DNA of 64,000 nt from Spirosoma profusum (GCF_014699005.1 NZ_JACWZY010000002.1:62001-126000); one strand, 5' to 3'; shown: positions 16,846 to 26,776, counted from the first letter of the stretch. Notes: generated from the letters alone by a model not told the origin. A program made the numbers and translations.

Positions 16846-16853
16846 CAAAGGTA
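16846..16853 (-). promoter_or_regulatory. -7 box (TACCTTTG) of the lan operon
   Basis: Minus-strand TACCTTTG fits the Bacteroidetes TAnnTTTG consensus. No TTG-type -33 element sits at the usual 19-21 bp distance; instead a small palindrome CCCCATTGTGGGG covers 16860-16872. A weak -33 suggests an activator-dependent promoter. Transcription would start near 16839, leaving a leader of about 144 nt before lanA7. Confidence 0.55.
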
Positions 16854-16879
16854 TATCGGCCCCATTGTGGGGTGTTAGC

Positions 16880-16912
16880 ACTATTGTAACAAGGTTTTTA
16901 ACTATTGTAACA
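16880..16912. promoter_or_regulatory. Tandem operator: ACTATTGTAACA twice, 21 bp apart
   Basis: Two perfect 12-bp direct repeats at 16880-16891 and 16901-16912. A spacing of 21 bp is two helical turns, the spacing typical of AraC-type and LytTR-type binding. They sit about 27-59 bp upstream of the -7 box, an activator position. The rest of the region to 17139 is AT-rich and holds no gene; it must also contain the promoter of the divergent sensor kinase. Confidence 0.55.
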
Positions 16913-17139
16913 GCATTTTTTAGTTAAAAATATTATACGAATAATTAATAAAATACAATTGTCTAGTTATAAGCAACAATAAGCCACTTATTAACTCATA
17001 GCTACCAGTTATTCATTGGTTAACCCGCAGGAACACGAAAAATCAGTTCTTTACACGTGCCCGTTATCCTTATTAAGCAATTCGTGTAGGGCATCGGGCA
17101 AAATTTTACATCAAATACTTACCTTTCTCTTTTCCAGCG

Positions 17140-20100
17140 ATGATATTTTCGAAATCTCTCCTATTTCTGCTGCTTTTTTTGAGCACAGGTTTATCGGCGG
17201 TGGCTCAATCGGGTAAAATCGACAGCCTGGAACACGTATTGCGGCACCAGGTTGCAGATACCAATCGGGTAAAGACGCTGGCTAAAACGGCTGAAATGTA
17301 CTGGACTAGTAATCCGCCGAAGTCGAAACAGTACGCCGAAGAAGCAATAACGCTGGGTAAAAAGCTAGACTATGCACTCGGCATAGGGATGGGGTACACA
17401 AATCTGGGGATTTATTATTGGTCGCAGGGGAAATATCCCGAGGCTATTGGACATTTTAAATCCGGCATATTGAATTATGAAAAAGCAAATTATTTGAAAG
17501 GAATTGCCGGTTGTTACAATAATTTAGGAATGTGTTCTCGAAGTGCCGGTGATTTTTCGCAGGCAATCAGCTACTATTTCAAAGCCCTGAAAATTTACGA
17601 AAAGCTGGCTACAGATAAGGGGCAGGCTCAGATTTATAATAATATCGGCCTGGTATTCAAGCACCAGGAAAAGTATGATCAGGCTCTGTATTACTATCAG
17701 CAATCGCTTCGCAAGAGCACTGGAAAAGACTCCCTGAATCAGGCTGGTACGCTGGATAATATCGGCGGTATCTATCTACTCAAAAAAGACTATCCCAAAG
17801 CCACCCAATACCTGAATCAATCTCGGGTGCTCTTTCTTAAGCTCAAAGAGCCGATGGGCGTAGCGATTTGCAATAACGATCTAGGGAAGACATATATGGC
17901 TATGAATCAGTACGCTAGGGCCGAAATGTATTTTCAGCAGGCGTTACTGGCGGGCCAAAAGCTAGGGCATAATACCGGTGTTCTGACGAGTTTATTAGGG
18001 CTGGGCGAGGTTCGGCTGAAAACGGGACGCGCCGTCGAAAGTCTCGATTTCTTCAACAAAGCCAGTTCTCTAGCCGATCAGTCAAAACAGCAGGATGCTC
18101 GATTACGTATCTACAACGGATTGGCGTCTGCCTACAGCCAAACGGGAAATTTTGCTCAGGCGTATCAATTTCAGTCGAAGTGGACAGTATTGAAAGATTC
18201 GATGTTCAATGAAACGAGTGCAAAGAAAATTGCCCGTGTTCAGGCTGAATATCAGGCAGAAAAGAAACAGATTGAAATAGAAGGACTGAAAAAAGATAAC
18301 GAACAATCGGCTTTCACCCGAAATATTAGTATCGTTGGCCTGTTGGGCATTCTCCTGATTGCCGGGTTGGTTGTGAGCCGTCAGCGACTGAAAATTCGCA
18401 ACGATCGGTTACTGGTCCAGAAAAGTGCTGCTATTGCTGATAAGAATCAATTACTAGCTGAACAGGCATCTCAACTGACAGCCGCTAATGAGCAATTAAA
18501 GGAACAATCCGCTGAGGTTGCCCGTACGAACGAACAACTGGAGAAACAGGCTGTCGAACTTGCCCAAAAGTCGGAGCAATTACAGCAACTGGATCAGGCC
18601 AAGTCTCATTTCTTTGCCAATATCTCGCATGAATTCCGCACCCCGTTGACGCTTATTCTTGGTACGTTGCAGGATAAGTTAAACCAGAACCCGAATGCTC
18701 CTTCCGCTGAGTTCGCCGTTATGCATCGCAACGCCAGCCGGTTGCTGGAACTGATTAATCAATTACTGGATCTGTCCAAACTTGAATCAGGCCGACTAAA
18801 ACTCGAAGCCCGGCCTGGCGATATGGGTCAATTTTTCCGCATAATAATGAGCTCATTCGGGTCGCAGGCTGAGTACCGACGTATCACATTTGACCTATCA
18901 ATGCCTGAAACGGGACTTTACTATTTGTTTGACGCGGATAAATTGGAAAAAATAACATCGAACCTTCTCTCCAATGCTTTCAAGCATACGCCCGATGGTG
19001 GGCGGATCAGGCTACTTGTCGATACGTTGCCAGAAACATCGTCGATACGTATCAGTGTGCAGGATAGTGGCCCCGGCCTTGCTATCGATCAACTCGATAA
19101 AGTTTTCGACCGTTTTTACCAAGGCTCCCGCCAGTATAGCGACCAGCAAGGCAGCGGCATAGGTCTGGCCCTGACGAAAGAACTGGTTGAATTACACGGA
19201 GGGCAAATAAGCGTTGAAAGCCAACTTGGTCATGGTGCCCGGTTTGTGGTCGAACTTCCGCTTAGCCAATGCTCAGCCGCCGTTATTCCATCTGCCGACG
19301 TATCGATTCCCATTTTGATAAAATTATCCAGATTTACCAACGTAGCACCCGACGACGTAACACCCTGTCAAGCCGCCACCGATACCAAAAAGCCTTTGTT
19401 GTTGATCGTAGAAGATAACCCAGATTTGAGGACCTATATCCGCCAGCATTTACAAAATCAGTATCGGGTTATTGAGCGCGAAAATGGCCGCCTGGGCCTG
19501 GAAGCGGCTCAGGCCGAAATACCTGACGTAGTAATCAGCGATCTGATGATGCCCGAAATGGATGGGCTGGAGCTATGCCATCATCTGAAAACCGACGAAC
19601 GTACCAGCCATATTCCTGTAATATTGCTTACCGCTTTGGCTACTCAGGAAAGTAAACTACAAGGACTCGAAACCGGTGCTGACGATTATTTAACCAAACC
19701 GTTTGATGCCCGGGAGTTACTGCTACGTGTCTCGAATTTACTAGAAATGCGCCGACGTATGCGAGAACGGTTCGGGCGTGAAATCCGCCTTCAACCGAAC
19801 GATGTTAATGTTACGTCGACCGATGAGAAGTTCTTACAGCGGATTATGATCGTAGCCGAAGCGCACCTAAGCGATTCGTTATTTGGGCCAGAAGAGTTTA
19901 GTAGAGAGGTCGGGATGAGCCGGATGCAATTGCACCGGAAACTGACAGCCATTACAGGTCAAACCACAACCGAATTTTTACGGACACTACGTTTAAAACG
20001 AGCGGCCCAACTACTGGAAGCACAGGCTGGTAACGTATCGGAAGTAGCCTTTACTGTTGGTTTTGAACACCTGTCGTATTTCGCGAAAAGCTTCCGTGAA

Positions 20101-20154
20101 CAGTTTGGCGTATCGGCCAGCGAATACGTCGAACAGCTCAGTGTAAAATCTTGA
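17140..20154 (+). CDS. TPR-type one-piece hybrid sensor kinase/AraC response regulator
   Basis: 1004 residues. Signal peptide (LLFLLLFLSTGLSAVAQ), about seven TPR units (residues 40-350, e.g. GIAGCYNNLGMCSRSAGDFSQAIS), a membrane helix near 390-410 (IVGLLGILLIAGLVV), and a coiled coil. Then HisKA with His near 497 (ANISHEFRTP), HATPase (DSGPGL, GSGIGLAL), receiver domain (LLLIVEDN, SDLMMPEMDG with Asp near 800, LTKPF) and C-terminal AraC-type helix-turn-helix (REVGMSRMQLHRKL, VAFTVGFEHLSYFAKSF). All phosphorelay residues are present. The extracytoplasmic TPR could bind a peptide or protein. It is divergent from the lan operon across 444 bp with a 21-bp direct repeat suited to an AraC-type domain, so it is the likely lan regulator; this is inferred from position. 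Confidence 0.88.
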   Translation: MIFSKSLLFLLLFLSTGLSAVAQSGKIDSLEHVLRHQVADTNRVKTLAKTAEMYWTSNPPKSKQYAEEAITLGKKLDYALGIGMGYTNLGIYYWSQGKYPEAIGHFKSGILNYEKANYLKGIAGCYNNLGMCSRSAGDFSQAISYYFKALKIYEKLATDKGQAQIYNNIGLVFKHQEKYDQALYYYQQSLRKSTGKDSLNQAGTLDNIGGIYLLKKDYPKATQYLNQSRVLFLKLKEPMGVAICNNDLGKTYMAMNQYARAEMYFQQALLAGQKLGHNTGVLTSLLGLGEVRLKTGRAVESLDFFNKASSLADQSKQQDARLRIYNGLASAYSQTGNFAQAYQFQSKWTVLKDSMFNETSAKKIARVQAEYQAEKKQIEIEGLKKDNEQSAFTRNISIVGLLGILLIAGLVVSRQRLKIRNDRLLVQKSAAIADKNQLLAEQASQLTAANEQLKEQSAEVARTNEQLEKQAVELAQKSEQLQQLDQAKSHFFANISHEFRTPLTLILGTLQDKLNQNPNAPSAEFAVMHRNASRLLELINQLLDLSKLESGRLKLEARPGDMGQFFRIIMSSFGSQAEYRRITFDLSMPETGLYYLFDADKLEKITSNLLSNAFKHTPDGGRIRLLVDTLPETSSIRISVQDSGPGLAIDQLDKVFDRFYQGSRQYSDQQGSGIGLALTKELVELHGGQISVESQLGHGARFVVELPLSQCSAAVIPSADVSIPILIKLSRFTNVAPDDVTPCQAATDTKKPLLLIVEDNPDLRTYIRQHLQNQYRVIERENGRLGLEAAQAEIPDVVISDLMMPEMDGLELCHHLKTDERTSHIPVILLTALATQESKLQGLETGADDYLTKPFDARELLLRVSNLLEMRRRMRERFGREIRLQPNDVNVTSTDEKFLQRIMIVAEAHLSDSLFGPEEFSREVGMSRMQLHRKLTAITGQTTTEFLRTLRLKRAAQLLEAQAGNVSEVAFTVGFEHLSYFAKSFREQFGVSASEYVEQLSVKS

Positions 20155-20701
20155 AAAAAACTGTTTTAGCCTGAATTCACGACTTACTCAGGCCCAACAT
20201 TCTGAGCTAAAACTTTATCACCAGGCGGCTGGCTTCACCACTTTTTCCGCTTTCGCTCCCGCCTTACCAGCGCTCAAGTTCTGAGGAGTCGGCTTGGTCG
20301 TCAATCAAGTTGCTGATAGATAAATACCCACACTTTGGGGAAAATGTGCCACTTTTTTCTACGGTTGACCAGGCTGCATAGTAATTGTTATAGTAGATAG
20401 TTGCTTGTTAATCAGAATGATAACATGAGATTGTTATAGTTGGCACACTTTAGGCTAATGTAGTAGTAACGCTATGAAATTGCTAGCTGTCAGCGAAAAG
20501 GCAGCACTTATATAGACTCAACGTTAAGAAAAATGGAAGAAAGAAGCCTGATCATGATCAGGCTTCTTTTGTTTTGTGAAAGATCAAACGGCTTGATCAT
20601 AAATCTGTATTTTTTATTTACTGCTTCACAATGATGGTATGATAAATGATCTAATACTTACTAATTAGTAAATTTAAAACCGATTAATCATTTGTCAGTG
20701 A
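20155..20701. other. 547-bp gap with terminator hairpins, no gene
   Basis: Just behind the kinase stop, 20162-20214 has a loose inverted repeat (GTTTTAGC / GCTAAAAC around CCTGA / TCAGG). A far stronger hairpin is at 20540-20569. Two copies of TTGTTATAGT near 20387 and 20433 are noted. No coding frame with family resemblance was found. Confidence 0.5.
20540..20569 (+). terminator. Strong 30-bp palindromic terminator
   Basis: A perfect palindrome, AAAGAAGCCTGATCA followed by its complement, then TGTTTTG. It lies 386 bp past the nearest upstream stop codon, so it ends a long 3' UTR or an unrecognised small transcript. Confidence 0.65.
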
Positions 20702-23700
20702 TTGATTAGGGAACAAGTGTATACGCGTTTGCCAACGAAAAATATAGATGTTGCTCGGGGTCGACTTAAGCCGACGGCTAATTGTATAGCTATCAGCTTA
20801 ATAATCCTGCTCATTGGCCTTTGTACGTGGGCAGAAGCCCAGCCGTACGTGGCCTGGGTGAAGCATTATGGTCCGGAGGATGGGCTGGCGAATCGGGAAG
20901 TCAATGCCATTTTTCAGGATCGGCAGGGCTTTATGTGGTTCGGTACCAAATTTGGTCTGAGCCGATTCGATGGAAAGACCTTCACTACGTTCACCAAAGA
21001 TCGTAACGGGCTCAATTTTGATGATATTCAATCGATAGCTCAGGATGCCGATGGCTTGCTGTGGCTCATGGGCCCCTATGGCGAATCAAGGATTACCCTC
21101 TTCAATCCCTTGAATGGTACGGCTATTCCATTCGAGAAAAAGTTTAACAGGCAGCTCATTACTGAGCCTTTAAATACGCCACAACGACTGCTTGGCAGCC
21201 CTGATGGTACTATCTTTTTTGCAAATCGCCAACCGGCTGCGCTGGCAACGTATCACCCCAAATCGGGTCTGCACTACGTCCAACTTCCTCAGTATAAAAA
21301 ACTGGCGGTGCTTCATGTCACCGCCAGAAATACCGTTTGGGCGTTCGCCGATGGCACCGATCTGGTTGAACTGACGGCGCAAGGAAGGGTGCTTCATCAC
21401 TTTCCCCATCATCTACGTCATGTAATTACCTGCCTGGGGCAACGCAATGCCGGAAGTGAGTTTTTTTATCTGGTGGCTGACTCTACCGATTCGGCAACAT
21501 CCACGTTTTATCGGGTCGACGAATCCGGTCATCGCTATAAACTTCCGCGATCCTGGCAGCCTGCCAATCGACAGTATCTTTTTCCGGTTTATTATGCACT
21601 GGACAAGACAGGCTTACATTGGGATGGCGTCCATTTGAAGGATTCAACCAACCGAACGATTCTGGACATTACCGACCAGCTAGCAGGTGAAGCCATTGTT
21701 AATCGAAGTTTTTTTCGGGACCGAGACGGCTGGATGTGGCTGGGAACCAGTTTTGGCCTGTACCAGGTAAAACTGACGCCCAACTATTTTCGCCGGTTAT
21801 TTTACGACGCGACCTATACGGGCGAAAAAACAGCGGCTATTCGGGCTATCACCGTTATTGGTGATACTGTTTACGCCAACTTTGAGAAATTCGGGCTTTT
21901 TACCACCAACGTATCAGGTGGATTGGTAAAAAAACTGTTCGGTAATAACGTCTCGACAGAAGCTCTGGCCAACAGCCAATCCGGAAAACTCGCGCTCGGT
22001 ACTGGAACACAACTCATTGAATATGAGCTAAAAACAGGAGCAAACAAGGCTTTTCAATTTCCTTATGGCTTCACGGCCTGGGCGCTTCATCAACTACATA
22101 CCGACCAATGGATAGCCGGTGGCCGTCTGGGTCTTTGGTGGGTCGAGACCAAAACTGGACAGTTTAGACCCTTTACCCAGTTCAATCAGTTCACCGAACT
22201 TGCTCAGTCGCACGTGTTGCATATCGCCCCTGATTGGCAGGGTACTCTCTGGATTTGTGCGAATACCGGCTTGTACAGTATTGATCCGATAAAAGGCATT
22301 ACCGCCCGTTACTGGAGCGGAGGTAAAGGTAATTTTTACCTGCCTGCCGACAATTATCAGCATTATTACGTTGATCAAAAAGGAATTTATTGGCTGGCCA
22401 CGGCGAATGCCGGACTGATTCGCTGGGATCGGCGAACCCATCAGTACCGGCAATTTCGACGTTCAGAAGGTTTGTCCAACGACAACCTCTACGCTGTTTA
22501 TGCCGATAAACGAGGTCACCTCTGGCTCAGCAGCGACTATGGGGTTATGCAGTTCGATCCGATTCGGTTCACAACAAAGACGTACTTTGTGCAGGATGGC
22601 ATTACTCACAATGAGTTCAATCGGATTTCGCATTTCCAGGATCAGCGGGGGCGAATTTATTTTGGTGGCCTCAACGGGGTCACAGCCTTCGATCCACAGG
22701 ATTTTATTGTTGAACCGCCGTCGGCTCAGTTACCGATACGTCTGGTATCGTTTCGTCAGTTGGATCAGGCCCGTGATCAATTAATCGACAAAACGGAAGA
22801 GGTCGCTAAAAGCAATCAAATCGTGATACGTCCGGGTGACCAGACGTCGGTAGTGGAATTTGCGTTGCTTAATTTCACAGATGGCGAAAAGAACGTATAT
22901 GCATACCAGTTCAAAGGTTTAAACAATGCGTGGACACAGCAGACGGAATCATCGTTACGTTTAGGAAACCTGCCTTATGGTACGTATCAACTATTGATCA
23001 AAGGACAGTCTGCCAATGGCCAGTGGTCATCGAATGTGCTGACAATTGACGTCGATGTACAGCGACCCTTTTATCTCCAAATCTGGTTTCTGGTACTGGC
23101 GGTGTTATTGACAATCGCCGTAATCTGGGGCTGGTTGAAATGGCGGATCTGGAACCACCAACAGGAGCAGCTCAGGCTCCAATCTGAAATTCATCAGGCT
23201 ACGGCACGTATTGAAGCGGATAAGCAACTCATTGAACAACAGGCAAAAGCGCTTCTTCAACTGGATGAAGCCAAGTCGCGCTTTTTTACGAACATCTCCC
23301 ACGAATTTCGTACCCCGCTTACTGTCATTCTGGGGATGGCAGCCGATCTGAAACGACAAGCGACGGCTGAACCGGAACGACAGCTTCGACGGACGGGCGA
23401 TTTAATTGAACGTAACGGCCGAAATTTGCTACGTCTGATCAATCAGATTCTGGACCTGTCAAAACTTGAAGCTGGCGAGATGCAATGGCAACCCATTCGG
23501 GCCGATCTGGTACGTTTCACCCGTTACGTTACCGAATCATTTCACACAATCGCTTCGCTCAAAAACATTACGTTGCATTTTCAGGCTGATGAAGACGTAT
23601 TGGAAACGGATTTCGATAAAGATAAACTTCAGGATATTCTGTCTAATCTACTGACCAATGCCCTCAAATTTACCCCTGATGGTGGGCAAGTTTATCTAAA

Positions 23701-24898
23701 TCTATCTGCTGGTACGCAGGAAGATTCGCTCCAGCGTCAGGGATATTATGAAGCCGTTTCGACCAACTGGAAGCCGAACGATGTGTGGATTTCTATCCGG
23801 GTGCGGGATACAGGTTCGGGTATAGTGGCCGCTAATCTCCCGCTCATCTTTGATCGATTTTTTCAGCAATCTACCAACACGGTTTCCAGCCAATCTGTCG
23901 CTGAACTTGGTGGAACGGGTATTGGCCTATCGCTGGTACGTGAACTGGTGATGTTGATGCAGGGAGGATTGGCCGTTCGGAGTCGGGTGGGTGAGGGAAC
24001 CGAGTTTATTGTTCAGTTGCGCCAGACCCGCCTGGCGCCGTTGATTTCGCAATCATTGGATGACCCAGAAAGTCATAGTTCGGAGGAAACAGATACGGTA
24101 GTGACGATGGCCGATACCGGGGAAGAAAAACCCATGTTGTTGCTGGTGGAAGATAACGAGGATGTGGCCGATTACATCATAACCTGCATCCAGGCCGATT
24201 ACCGAATTCTACGGGCTGAAAACGGTCAGAAAGGCATCGACCTGGCACTGGAAACAATTCCAGATTTGATTCTAAGCGACGTAATGATGCCCCTCAAAGA
24301 TGGTTTTCAGGTATGTGATACGTTGAAAAACGATTCTCGAACCAGTCATATACCCATTGTGCTGCTCACCGCTCGGGCTGCCGTCAGCGACCGGATCAGT
24401 GGTCTGCGTCGGGGGGCGGACGCGTACCTGACCAAACCCTTTCAGCGGGAAGAGCTGGACGTAGTACTGAGTAACCTGCTGAAAACCCGTCGTCAGTTAC
24501 AGCTTCATTATAGCCAGCAAGCCCTTAATACGGTTTCGCCTGATTTAGCTTTGGCCGACGATGGTCGGTCGCTGGAAGACCAGTTTTTGCATAAACTGAG
24601 GCTGGCGCTGGAACCCCAGTTGAGTCAGGACCAGTTGTCGATTGACGCCCTTTGCCAGCAGGTCGGTATGAGCCGTAGCTCGCTCCATCGGAAGATTACT
24701 GGCCTCACAGGTATGCCTCTCACCAGGTATGCCCGATCGCTTCGACTCACCAGAGCCAAAGAGTTGCTAACCTCCTCCGAGCTGAACATTTCAGAAGTAG
24801 CCTATGCAGTGGGCTTCGATGATCCAAAGTATTTCAGTCGGGTTTTTTCCGAAGAATTTGGTATTTCTCCGGCCAATTTCCGTCTGTTGGAACACTAG
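20702..24898 (+). CDS. Propeller-type hybrid two-component system (HTCS)
   Basis: 1398 residues, typical HTCS length. The periplasmic part has many two-component propeller repeats (PEDGLANREVNAIFQDRQGF, MWFGTKFGLSRFDG, GLSNDNLYAVYADKRGHLWL) and a Y_Y_Y domain (YAYQFKGLNNAWTQ). A membrane helix follows near residue 790 (WFLVLAVLLTIAVIWGW), then HisKA (NISHEFRTP), HATPase (GTGIGLSL), receiver (LLLVEDNEDV, SDVMMPLKDG) and AraC-type output (QQVGMSRSSLHRKI, VAYAVGFDDPKYFSRVF). HTCS proteins bind oligosaccharides outside and switch on utilisation genes. The adjacent convergent GH43 gene, 7 bp away, suits an arabinan- or xylan-type ligand. No ATG precedes the signal segment: only TTG at 20702 or GTG at 20717 is available, directly behind an in-frame TGA, so the start is uncertain. 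Confidence 0.9.
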   Translation: MIREQVYTRLPTKNIDVARGRLKPTANCIAISLIILLIGLCTWAEAQPYVAWVKHYGPEDGLANREVNAIFQDRQGFMWFGTKFGLSRFDGKTFTTFTKDRNGLNFDDIQSIAQDADGLLWLMGPYGESRITLFNPLNGTAIPFEKKFNRQLITEPLNTPQRLLGSPDGTIFFANRQPAALATYHPKSGLHYVQLPQYKKLAVLHVTARNTVWAFADGTDLVELTAQGRVLHHFPHHLRHVITCLGQRNAGSEFFYLVADSTDSATSTFYRVDESGHRYKLPRSWQPANRQYLFPVYYALDKTGLHWDGVHLKDSTNRTILDITDQLAGEAIVNRSFFRDRDGWMWLGTSFGLYQVKLTPNYFRRLFYDATYTGEKTAAIRAITVIGDTVYANFEKFGLFTTNVSGGLVKKLFGNNVSTEALANSQSGKLALGTGTQLIEYELKTGANKAFQFPYGFTAWALHQLHTDQWIAGGRLGLWWVETKTGQFRPFTQFNQFTELAQSHVLHIAPDWQGTLWICANTGLYSIDPIKGITARYWSGGKGNFYLPADNYQHYYVDQKGIYWLATANAGLIRWDRRTHQYRQFRRSEGLSNDNLYAVYADKRGHLWLSSDYGVMQFDPIRFTTKTYFVQDGITHNEFNRISHFQDQRGRIYFGGLNGVTAFDPQDFIVEPPSAQLPIRLVSFRQLDQARDQLIDKTEEVAKSNQIVIRPGDQTSVVEFALLNFTDGEKNVYAYQFKGLNNAWTQQTESSLRLGNLPYGTYQLLIKGQSANGQWSSNVLTIDVDVQRPFYLQIWFLVLAVLLTIAVIWGWLKWRIWNHQQEQLRLQSEIHQATARIEADKQLIEQQAKALLQLDEAKSRFFTNISHEFRTPLTVILGMAADLKRQATAEPERQLRRTGDLIERNGRNLLRLINQILDLSKLEAGEMQWQPIRADLVRFTRYVTESFHTIASLKNITLHFQADEDVLETDFDKDKLQDILSNLLTNALKFTPDGGQVYLNLSAGTQEDSLQRQGYYEAVSTNWKPNDVWISIRVRDTGSGIVAANLPLIFDRFFQQSTNTVSSQSVAELGGTGIGLSLVRELVMLMQGGLAVRSRVGEGTEFIVQLRQTRLAPLISQSLDDPESHSSEETDTVVTMADTGEEKPMLLLVEDNEDVADYIITCIQADYRILRAENGQKGIDLALETIPDLILSDVMMPLKDGFQVCDTLKNDSRTSHIPIVLLTARAAVSDRISGLRRGADAYLTKPFQREELDVVLSNLLKTRRQLQLHYSQQALNTVSPDLALADDGRSLEDQFLHKLRLALEPQLSQDQLSIDALCQQVGMSRSSLHRKITGLTGMPLTRYARSLRLTRAKELLTSSELNISEVAYAVGFDDPKYFSRVFSEEFGISPANFRLLEH

Positions 24899-24905
24899 TT
24901 AACTT

Positions 24906-25889
24906 TTAACGTAACGGTTGTGCTTTCACCCCCTCAACCGTGATCTTGACGGGTTTGATGGCTCCTTTTTCATCGAAATACATGCGGTCGATGCAGGTTT
25001 CGCGGTGGTTGCCGTCGGTTTCTGTGAGGGGGCGACGGTGGTAAATGATGTACCAATCCTCGGTATTAGGTACCTGAATTACGGAGTGATGCCCGGCTCC
25101 TCTAGCCACGGTTGGGTCTTGCTCAAGGATTTTACCCACACGCTCAAACGGGCCAAAGGGCGATGAGGACGTAGCGTAGGCAACCGAATAATTTGGCCCC
25201 GTCCAGCCCCCTTCCGACCACATGAAGTAATACGTTCCGTTACGTATAAACATAATCGGGCCCTCTACGTAGTTCTTCGGCGTTATTTCCCGATACGTAG
25301 TGCCATCAGGAAAAGGCAGGAAACCGGTGAAGTCGTCTTTCAACCGGGCAATGTTGCAGTGGCCCCAGCCGCCGTAAATGAGGTAGTACTGACCGTCTTT
25401 GTCTTTAAAAACAAATTGGTCGATGGGTTGCGCACCGTTGTGAATCTGACCGACCAATGGTTTACCCAGATAATCTTTAAAAGGCCCCGCCGGATTGTCG
25501 GCCACCGCTACGCCGATGCCACCAACTTCTTTTTTGTCATCGTGAATGTCGTTGGCACCGAAAAACAAAAAGTATTTCCCGCCTTTTTCCACGATGGCAG
25601 GTGCCCACATAGCCCGCTTCGCCCATTTAATCGCCGTCGAATCCAGAATACGACTGTGTTTAGTCCAGTTCACCAAATCCGGCGATGAAAACGCATCGAA
25701 AAATATCTGCTGATTGTAAGGCGCTGAATACGTGGGGTAAACCCAATATTTTTTTTCGAAAATAACGCCTTCTGGGTCGGCGTACCAACCCGGAAAAATA
25801 GGATTTCCAGATGTAGTCTTCTGGGCAAAACTCACCAACGTAGTGAGCGACATGAAAGCGAGCAGGAACGTAATGCGTAGACGGTACAT
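24906..25889 (-). CDS. GH43-family glycoside hydrolase (arabinosidase/xylosidase type)
   Basis: 327 residues with signal peptide (FLLAFMSLTTLVSFAQ). The five-bladed propeller carries the three expected acids: Asp38 in GWYADPEG (general base), Asp in QPIDQFVF (pKa modulator) and Glu in NYVEGPIMF (general acid). RGAGHHSV supplies the His seen in many members. Members release arabinose or xylose from plant glycans. The protein is exported, so it acts in the periplasm or outside. It faces the HTCS gene tail to tail. Subfamily and exact linkage cannot be read by eye. Confidence 0.87.
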   Translation of the reverse strand: MYRLRITFLLAFMSLTTLVSFAQKTTSGNPIFPGWYADPEGVIFEKKYWVYPTYSAPYNQQIFFDAFSSPDLVNWTKHSRILDSTAIKWAKRAMWAPAIVEKGGKYFLFFGANDIHDDKKEVGGIGVAVADNPAGPFKDYLGKPLVGQIHNGAQPIDQFVFKDKDGQYYLIYGGWGHCNIARLKDDFTGFLPFPDGTTYREITPKNYVEGPIMFIRNGTYYFMWSEGGWTGPNYSVAYATSSSPFGPFERVGKILEQDPTVARGAGHHSVIQVPNTEDWYIIYHRRPLTETDGNHRETCIDRMYFDEKGAIKPVKITVEGVKAQPLR

Positions 25890-25905
25890 ATTGTAAAATG
25901 GGTGC

Positions 25906-26027
25906 TTTTGTCATGCTGACGCAGGAATCGGACCGCCGAAGCGGCATCTTAACATAGCCAAACTCTCAAATAAGGAAACGTTAAGATGCCGCTTCGGCGG
26001 TCCGATTCCTGCGTCAGCATGACAAAA
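25906..26027. repeat. Dispersed hairpin repeat, copy 1 (47-bp perfect arms)
   Basis: The arms start TTTTGTCATGCTGACGCAGG and end GGCATCTTAA, exactly complementary over 47 bp around a 28-nt loop. It has an insertion (TCGGACCGCCGAAGCGG) relative to the short copies, present in both arms. It lies between the GH43 and the DUF4440 genes. Confidence 0.9.
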
Positions 26028-26051
26028 ATAACGTCTATTCTATCTGTGCTA

Positions 26052-26483
26052 CTAAGAATGGTCGAAAATCATCCGCCAGCCTTCTTTCGTTTTTGTCCAA
26101 ACGGTCGTAAACCAGCCAGTGCGGTCAGGTCTCTCGCCCCCGGTGAGCACGTATTGTCCTGTTACCAGCGCATTCTCTTTTCCCAAAAGGCGAACATTAA
26201 CATGCTGGTAACGTAGCACTTGTAGCGGTCGTCCTGTTTTCCAGAAACCATTTTTCATAGTGTTCTCAATCACTTCGACGCCACCACGTGGGCCATTGGG
26301 TCCCATTTCCTGCGCGTCGGGCGTGTAAGCACCCAGGTATTGTTGCAGATTTCCTTTATTCCATCCCGCCGACGTAGAATCTAATGCCTGACGAATCTGG
26401 GCTTCATCGCTGGGCTTGGGTTTGGCAAAACCAGCCAGAACAACCAACAGGAGAAAAACCGTGAGCTTGAAAACTTTCTTCAT
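26052..26483 (-). CDS. Exported DUF4440/SnoaL-like protein
   Basis: About 143 residues from the ATG at 26483, chosen because it gives a clean signal peptide (MKKVFKLTVFLLLVVLAGFA); an upstream in-frame ATG at 26507 is possible. The body is an NTF2-like fold of the DUF4440 type: DEAQIRQALDSTSAGWNKGN near the N-terminus, then YTPDAQEMGPNG, VTGQYVLTG, and a C-terminal WTKTKEGWRMIFDHS. Most family members have no known substrate. The ending KEGWRMIFDH(T/S) is typical. Stands alone between repeat copy 1 and a divergent gap. Confidence 0.8.
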   Translation of the reverse strand: MKKVFKLTVFLLLVVLAGFAKPKPSDEAQIRQALDSTSAGWNKGNLQQYLGAYTPDAQEMGPNGPRGGVEVIENTMKNGFWKTGRPLQVLRYQHVNVRLLGKENALVTGQYVLTGGERPDRTGWFTTVWTKTKEGWRMIFDHS

Positions 26484-26776
26484 GTTTAAAGAGTGATGGT
26501 TTATCATGTTGTGATGAGATTAAGACAGACAGTTAAAGTACAGAAAATTCCATTCGGATACTAATTGTCTCGGTTCAGACAACGTTGCCTGTTTGAGCTG
26601 GCCTTTGTTTGTTGTTTTGCTTCAAGTTTCAGTAAAACAACAGAACAATGAACCAGACTCTTTCAAATTCAACAGAGCAACCGTTTTATTTTACTCGTAT
26701 CGCATTGATAGTGAGTCAAATAACTGCCTGCCTTTCATCTTTTTTCCACTGGTGTTATTTGAAAATCGCTATCTCA

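Noticed and set aside
20702..24898. Propeller-type hybrid kinase as the regulator of the lan operon
   Set aside because: Its propeller type senses glycans and it adjoins GH43; the TPR kinase is the one divergent from the lan promoter.
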